DNA from: JAZQHR01 sp045540815
Lineage (GTDB): Bacteria > Bacillota > Clostridia > UMGS1810
NCBI GenBank assembly: GCA_045540815.1
Contig: JAZQHY010000046.1
Location: forward strand, 1 to 19,723
Length of the DNA: 19,723 nucleotides
Direction of reading: 5' to 3'
The first letter of the stretch is position 1; each line of letters starts with the position of its first letter. Under the pieces are notes generated by a model. The model searched no databases. It worked only from the letters and a program-made list of their open reading frames with translations, and was not told where the DNA came from. The position numbers and the translations under genes are program-made. Shown here in pieces: positions 16,304 to 19,723 of this stretch.

Positions 16304-16864
16304 ATGAAAATTTCAAACACAAAAAAACTTACGCTTAGCGCCATAATGGTCGCACTTGCAACTGTACTGTCGTTTATATCGGTATACCGCCTTGCAAACG
16401 GCGGGTCGGTAACTCTTGCAAGTATGGTGCCGATAATTTTAATAGCATATCTGTATGATGTGAAGTGGTCGGTACTGACTGCACTTGTTTATGCCATAAT
16501 ACAGATGATAATGGGGTTTTATCCACCGCCGACAAACGATATACTTTCGTATTTTTTGGTGGTAATGCTTGACTACATAATAGCATTCGGATGCCTCGGC
16601 CTTGCAGGAGTATTTTTCAAAATGCTCGGCAAAAATAAAATTGCCATCACGCTTTCAGGCGCAATAGTTGTAATTATAAGATTTGTATGCCACTTTTTGT
16701 CAGGTGTCATCATCTGGGACGTGTGGGCGCCCGAAGGTCAAAGCGTGTACCTATACTCGCTTACCTATAACGGCTCTTATATGGGACTTGAGCTTGTCAT
16801 CACAGTGGTAGTGCTGGCACTTATGTCAAAATTTATTTTGGATTATAGAAATAAAATTATGTAA
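16304..16864 (+). CDS. thiT: ThiT, thiamine-specific S-component of an ECF transporter
   Basis: The 186-residue membrane protein has about six helices and only short loops. The blocks LTLSAIMVALATVLSF, NGGSVTLASMVPI, DYIIAFGCLGLAG, HFLSGVIIWDVWAPEG and YSLTYNGSYM match the ThiT/YuaJ family, including the aromatic and polar residues that line the thiamine pocket. It should bind thiamine outside the cell and work with the shared EcfT/EcfA1/EcfA2 module, which is not encoded in this window. The TPP riboswitch and terminator directly upstream confirm the thiamine link. GAAAGGA precedes the ATG. It is a single-gene unit closed by a strong terminator. Confidence 0.95.
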   Translation: MKISNTKKLTLSAIMVALATVLSFISVYRLANGGSVTLASMVPIILIAYLYDVKWSVLTALVYAIIQMIMGFYPPPTNDILSYFLVVMLDYIIAFGCLGLAGVFFKMLGKNKIAITLSGAIVVIIRFVCHFLSGVIIWDVWAPEGQSVYLYSLTYNGSYMGLELVITVVVLALMSKFILDYRNKIM

Positions 16865-16867
16865 AAA

Positions 16868-16910
16868 AAAGACCTTACTGCAAATTTGTGCGGTGAGGTC
16901 TTTAGATTTA
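16868..16910. terminator. Bidirectional terminator between thiT and the XRE gene
   Basis: A 15-bp stem (AAAGACCTTACTGCA / TGCGGTGAGGTCTTT, including two G-U pairs on the plus-strand RNA) has a 6-base loop. A-rich sequence before it and T-rich sequence after it let it serve both converging genes. Confidence 0.85.
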
Positions 16911-17198
16911 TTTAGCTAAATGTCGTTTGAGTTCCTTTATTTCTTTTTCAATATTGTCAAGAGTATTGTATATGTCCTTGGTTGTTTTGATATTTGAATC
17001 AGCATATCCAAGAAGATAATCTGTGGTTACTTGAAAGAAATCCGCGAGCTTTATAATCGAGTAGCTATCAGGATTTGTTTTCCCTGTTTCGTAATTTGAT
17101 AATGTTTTTTGGTCAATGCCTGTTGCTTTTGCTACATCTATCTGTCTTAAATCCAAATCTTCTCTCAAATCACGGATTTTGTTTTTTCTAGATTTCAT
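16908..17198 (-). CDS. XRE-family helix-turn-helix transcriptional regulator
   Basis: The 96-residue protein has an N-terminal Cro/C1-type HTH (about residues 5-62): IRDLREDLDLRQIDVAKATG, then IDQKTLSNYETGKTNPDS, then IIKLADFFQVTTDYLLGYAD. The remaining 30 residues (about 65-96) are charged and helical, ending in a run such as DNIEKEIKELKRHLAK that may form a coiled coil for dimerisation. There is no ligand or peptidase domain. It is transcribed divergently from the secreted protein gene, and the intergenic region holds a perfect 14-bp inverted repeat, so it probably represses that gene and perhaps itself. AAAGGGTG lies upstream of the ATG, and a minus-strand TATAAT (17229-17224) is a candidate -10. 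Confidence 0.9.
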   Translation of the reverse strand: MKSRKNKIRDLREDLDLRQIDVAKATGIDQKTLSNYETGKTNPDSYSIIKLADFFQVTTDYLLGYADSNIKTTKDIYNTLDNIEKEIKELKRHLAK

Positions 17199-17250
17199 AG
17201 TAAAAACACCCTTTTTTTATTCCATTATACTATTTAATTAGTGGAAAACC

Positions 17251-17279
17251 TTGACTTACTAAAAATATTCGATTATAAT
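17251..17279 (+). promoter_or_regulatory. Sigma-A-type promoter of the secreted repeat protein
   Basis: TTGACT (17251-17256) and TATAAT (17274-17279) are separated by exactly 17 bases. Initiation at about 17286 would fall inside the palindrome at 17278-17311. Confidence 0.8.
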
Positions 17280-17346
17280 AGTAAAATACTAATATTTTAG
17301 TATTTTACTATTTCTTTAGAAAATACTAAGTTAATAACAGTATTTT
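17278..17346. promoter_or_regulatory. Putative operator: two inverted pairs of AGTATTTT boxes
   Basis: A perfect 14-bp inverted repeat (ATAGTAAAATACTA, 17278-17291; TAGTATTTTACTAT, 17298-17311) has a 6-base centre. A second pair, AAAATACT (17320-17327) and AGTATTTT (17339-17346), has an 11-base centre. The first overlaps the -10 and start site of the secreted protein gene. The adjacent XRE protein is the obvious candidate to bind. A structural role in the mRNA leader is an alternative. Confidence 0.6.
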
Positions 17347-17379
17347 TATAAAAATTTTTTATTTTGGAGGTTTTTGAAA

Positions 17380-19296
17380 ATGAAGAAATTTTGTAGCATT
17401 ATAATCATTGTGAGCATAATAATATCTATGATAGTTGTTGTTTCTGCTGATGCAATGACTGCAGATGAACTGTTACATAAACTGCAAGCTTTGAAATTAC
17501 AATATCCTAACGGCACACATCAAACAAAATTTTATAATTCTATATATCCGCATGATGGTACAGCCTGCTATAAAGATTTATCTCAGCATTTCAGTTGGGA
17601 ATGTATGGCATGGGCACGCAAAGTATATGACTCATTGTGGGGAGCAAGCGTGTCTAATGGCGAATTTCATTCAAATACATCAAATCTTTGTGTGGGTGAT
17701 TATGTTAGATATAATGCAGGAAGTTTAGACCATTCTATACTTGTAACTAATATAGTTAATAACACAGTATATTATACGGATTGTAATCTTAAATTGGATG
17801 GAAAAATACAATGGGACAGGCAGACAACTATAACAGATTTGCAGATAATGGTAAATAAAAAATTAAATTATTCAACTAGTGGGCGGTCTTATGGCCATAT
17901 AGTACATTATCCTGATAACAATATAAAAGAATTAACTACCTCTCCTACATACCAAATTAGCTTTGATGCAAATGGAGGAACACTAGATTCAGGCTATAAA
18001 ACTGCGTATTATACAGATTTGGTAAATGTAGCTAGGGGACCAGATTGTATGGTGATATGCAATAACGGCTCAACAACCGGACATAATATGTATGGAGTGG
18101 AAGCAATTGTTGATTCTAATTATAAAGTTACAAATATTATTGATGGTGTTGGAAATTCTTCTATTCCAAACGGTGGCTTTGTTATATCTGGAAACGGAAA
18201 AGCAAGACAATGGATTTTGGATAATATTGAAATAGGTGATTTTGCTTTTTATAATGAAGGTATTACAAAGCTAACTGTTTGGGATAAAAATCAGTGGTTA
18301 ACTCGTGGAATATCCGTTCAAAGTAATTCTACATATGGCGACTTACCAGTGCCTTTAAGTAGAGAAGGATATGTTTTTGACGGTTGGTATACGGCGGTGA
18401 GTGGCGGAACAAAAATTATAAGTAGCTCTAAATTTACAGCTAATACAAATCAAACTCTTTATGCTCATTGGTCAATACCGGAATATTATATAACTTTTGA
18501 TGGGAATGGCGGAGAGACGGATACTGCTGATAAAGCAGGATATTATACAGATTTAGTTAATACAACAAGAGGTGCAAATAGCATGGTTGTATTTGATGGC
18601 GGCGGTACAACAACAGGTACCAACGAATACGGCAGTGAGGTGTTGGTGGATTCCAATCATAGAGTTGTATCTATAGAGTATAGAAAAGGCAATGCAACTG
18701 TTCCATCTGGAGGTGTTGTTGTTTCGGGACATGGTACGGCTGCGGCATGGATAAACAGTAATGTTGAAGTGGGTGATTGGCTGTTTTATAATAGCAATAT
18801 TGATAAAATAATATTGCGTTCAGAAAATACATTTTTAACATTAAGTAAAATGGTTTCTCCAGGTAATCCTTACGGTAAATTACCAATTCCTAAAAATAGA
18901 GAAGGTTATATATTTAAAGGATGGTATACCGAGGCAAATGAAGGAACTCAGATAACTAGCGACACGATTGTTACAATTAACGCAGATCAAACATTATATG
19001 CAAAGTGGGCGCAACCTTTAATTGTTGAAAGCTACACATATTCAGTTGACGAAAAAAAGCTTGATGTTACAGTTAATGTAGATGAAAGTTTAGAGGAGCA
19101 AAAAGGTTATGTTATTATCGCGCTATATAACGGCGACAGGATGATAGGCGTGCATCGAGAAGAGGCAAATGTCTTGGTATCACATACGTTTGAAAAGCTT
19201 TTGCCTGCCTATAAATATGAATTAAAAGTTTTTTGTTGGTCTGATTTTGAGACAATGACTCCGCTATGCACAGCGTTAACCGAAATGATACAATAA
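17380..19296 (+). CDS. Secreted protein: papain-like/CHAP-like domain plus two InlB-type repeats
   Basis: The protein has 638 residues. A signal peptide (MKKFCSIIIIVSIIISMIVV) is followed by a domain (about 25-185) that looks like a CHAP/NlpC-type cysteine hydrolase, with candidate triad Cys75 (WECMAWA), His118 (DHSILV) and Asn136 (TDCN). Two tandem units of about 175 residues follow (191-364 and 369-543). Each opens with an InlB B-repeat strand (SFDANGG, TFDGNGG), is interrupted by about 113 residues, then resumes with YGxLPxP, REGYxFxGWYT and LYAxW. The C-terminal 95 residues (VESYTYSVDEKKLDVTVNV on) look like a beta-sandwich common at the end of clostridial secreted proteins. No LPxTG or S-layer anchor is seen. 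ATG 17380 has GGAGG nine bases upstream; a TTG at 17374 is too close. Function is unproven: possibly peptidoglycan hydrolysis, peptide cleavage or adhesion. Confidence 0.8.
   Translation: MKKFCSIIIIVSIIISMIVVVSADAMTADELLHKLQALKLQYPNGTHQTKFYNSIYPHDGTACYKDLSQHFSWECMAWARKVYDSLWGASVSNGEFHSNTSNLCVGDYVRYNAGSLDHSILVTNIVNNTVYYTDCNLKLDGKIQWDRQTTITDLQIMVNKKLNYSTSGRSYGHIVHYPDNNIKELTTSPTYQISFDANGGTLDSGYKTAYYTDLVNVARGPDCMVICNNGSTTGHNMYGVEAIVDSNYKVTNIIDGVGNSSIPNGGFVISGNGKARQWILDNIEIGDFAFYNEGITKLTVWDKNQWLTRGISVQSNSTYGDLPVPLSREGYVFDGWYTAVSGGTKIISSSKFTANTNQTLYAHWSIPEYYITFDGNGGETDTADKAGYYTDLVNTTRGANSMVVFDGGGTTTGTNEYGSEVLVDSNHRVVSIEYRKGNATVPSGGVVVSGHGTAAAWINSNVEVGDWLFYNSNIDKIILRSENTFLTLSKMVSPGNPYGKLPIPKNREGYIFKGWYTEANEGTQITSDTIVTINADQTLYAKWAQPLIVESYTYSVDEKKLDVTVNVDESLEEQKGYVIIALYNGDRMIGVHREEANVLVSHTFEKLLPAYKYELKVFCWSDFETMTPLCTALTEMIQ
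17950..19008 (+). repeat. Tandem pair of interrupted InlB B-repeat units
   Basis: Two copies with a pitch of 178 codons encode residues 191-364 and 369-543 of the secreted protein. The protein repeats are clearly alike (TDLVN, RGxxxMV, TTGxNxYGxE, VDSN, IPxGGxVxSGxG, GDxxFYN), but the DNA is diverged, so the duplication is not recent. Confidence 0.85.
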
Positions 19297-19311
19297 TTTT
19301 AGTATAATTAC

Positions 19312-19346
19312 AAAAAAGACTTTCTTAAAAAAGAAAGTCTTTTTTT
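19312..19346. terminator. Bidirectional terminator between converging genes
   Basis: AAAAAAGACTTTC (19312-19324) and GAAAGTCTTTTTT (19333-19345) form a perfect 13-bp stem with an 8-base loop. T-runs on both strands let it end the secreted-protein transcript and the minus-strand DUF1540 transcript. Confidence 0.88.
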
Positions 19347-19381
19347 GTGTATAGGACAGCGTCCTGTTTGTTATTTACCTC

Positions 19382-19540
19382 TTATTTACAACAGTTAGAA
19401 AATGTCATGCAAGCTGTTTCTTCCTCTGTTCTTGCAGTAGAGTCTGCCACAAGAATAGAAGAAGCTTTGCACTCATTGTTTTCTGTATGGTGGATACAAT
19501 TTTTTACTTCGCATTTGATACCGGGAATAGTTTTTTCCAT
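19382..19540 (-). CDS. DUF1540-type small cysteine-rich protein
   Basis: The 52-residue protein begins MEKTIPGIKCEVKNC and has six cysteines at positions 10, 15, 24, 44, 50 and 51. The pattern C-x4-C-[IY]-H-H-x-x-x-x-N-x-C-x-A-x-x-I-x-V, then T-x-C-x-T-F, is that of DUF1540, a short domain common in Clostridia that may bind metal. Its function is not known, and cysteine-rich proteins of this size are often late-sporulation or coat-associated in these bacteria, which here is only a guess. The ribosome binding site AAAGGAGA lies eight bases before the ATG. It converges on the secreted-protein gene and shares a terminator with it. The overlapping plus-strand frame over the same bases lacks a ribosome binding site and is not a gene. 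Confidence 0.88.
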   Translation of the reverse strand: MEKTIPGIKCEVKNCIHHTENNECKASSILVADSTARTEEETACMTFSNCCK

Positions 19541-19574
19541 TTTAAATATCTCCTTTTGTTTAAATTTTAATAGC

Positions 19575-19616
19575 GTGACAGCAATGTAATTTTAAAAATT
19601 AATTTTGTCACAGTGA
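19575..19616. repeat. Dyad upstream of the DUF1540 gene
   Basis: GTGACA (19575-19580) and TGTCAC (19606-19611) form a 6-bp dyad, and TCACAGTGA (19608-19616) is itself a short palindrome. It lies 35-75 bases upstream of the DUF1540 start, where a promoter or operator would be expected. The remaining bases to 19723 are AT-rich, and I see no gene or clear promoter in them. Confidence 0.3.
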
Positions 19617-19723
19617 TATTATTTGCATAAATGTAATAAATATTCACATTAAATGTATACAATTCTTGCAAATTTTCGCTATTTGTAATAAAAATACAAA
19701 ATATTTTAAAAAATGACTTGAAA

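Noticed and set aside
17278..17346. Repeated AGTATTTT boxes as a CRISPR or phage attachment site
   Set aside because: The units are short inverted pairs without regular spacers, and no cas or integrase gene is present; an operator explains them better.
19347..19589. Plus-strand 80-codon frame near the window end
   Set aside because: It lies over the shared terminator and the minus-strand DUF1540 gene, has no ribosome binding site, and its sequence resembles no family.

Overview
The window looks like chromosomal DNA of an anaerobic, spore-forming Firmicute of class Clostridia. The reasons are AT-rich sequence, strong AGGAGG-type ribosome binding sites, a YunB-type sporulation protein, the Firmicute TrmR/TrhP tRNA-modification pair, an ECF-type thiamine S-component (ThiT) behind a TPP riboswitch, and a secreted protein with InlB B-repeats. 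The genus cannot be named from the sequence. There are no rRNA or tRNA genes, CRISPR arrays, insertion sequences or phage genes.

Layout. (1) 1-3166, plus strand: the 3' part of recA, then recX, rimO and pgsA, closely spaced and ending in a terminator region shared with the opposing operon. (2) 7819-3266, minus strand: a compact three-gene operon with a good promoter, encoding a Cof-type HAD phosphatase, the lytic transglycosylase MltG, and a LacZ-family GH2 protein that has lost most of its active site. (3) 7933-10530, plus strand: yunB, then trmR overlapping trhP, the two steps of 5-methoxyuridine formation at tRNA position 34, then a strong terminator. (4) 10607-12210: a class B penicillin-binding protein gene preceded by an unusual long hairpin that ends in a U-tract next to its ribosome binding site. 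(5) 12291-16100: polA, coaE and a small membrane-anchored SLT transglycosylase. (6) 16103-16903: promoter, TPP riboswitch with intrinsic terminator, thiT and a bidirectional terminator. (7) 16908-19296: an XRE-type repressor divergent from a 638-residue secreted protein (papain-like/CHAP-like N-domain plus two large InlB-type repeats); a perfect palindrome overlaps the effector's start site. (8) 19312-19540: a bidirectional terminator and, on the minus strand, a 52-residue Cys-rich DUF1540 protein.

Regions 1-6 are mostly housekeeping: recombination and repair, translation quality, phospholipid and CoA synthesis, thiamine uptake and peptidoglycan turnover (MltG, PBP, SLT). Regions 7-8 look more accessory: AT-richer, different leucine codon use, and a regulator/effector arrangement.

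The most notable observations are the GH2 protein whose nucleophile segment is deleted and whose metal and substrate ligands are replaced, the InlB B-repeats interrupted at the same point by a second domain of about 113 residues, the XRE operator layout, and the putative attenuator before the PBP gene. All domain calls come from reading the sequence and recalling families; no database search was run.
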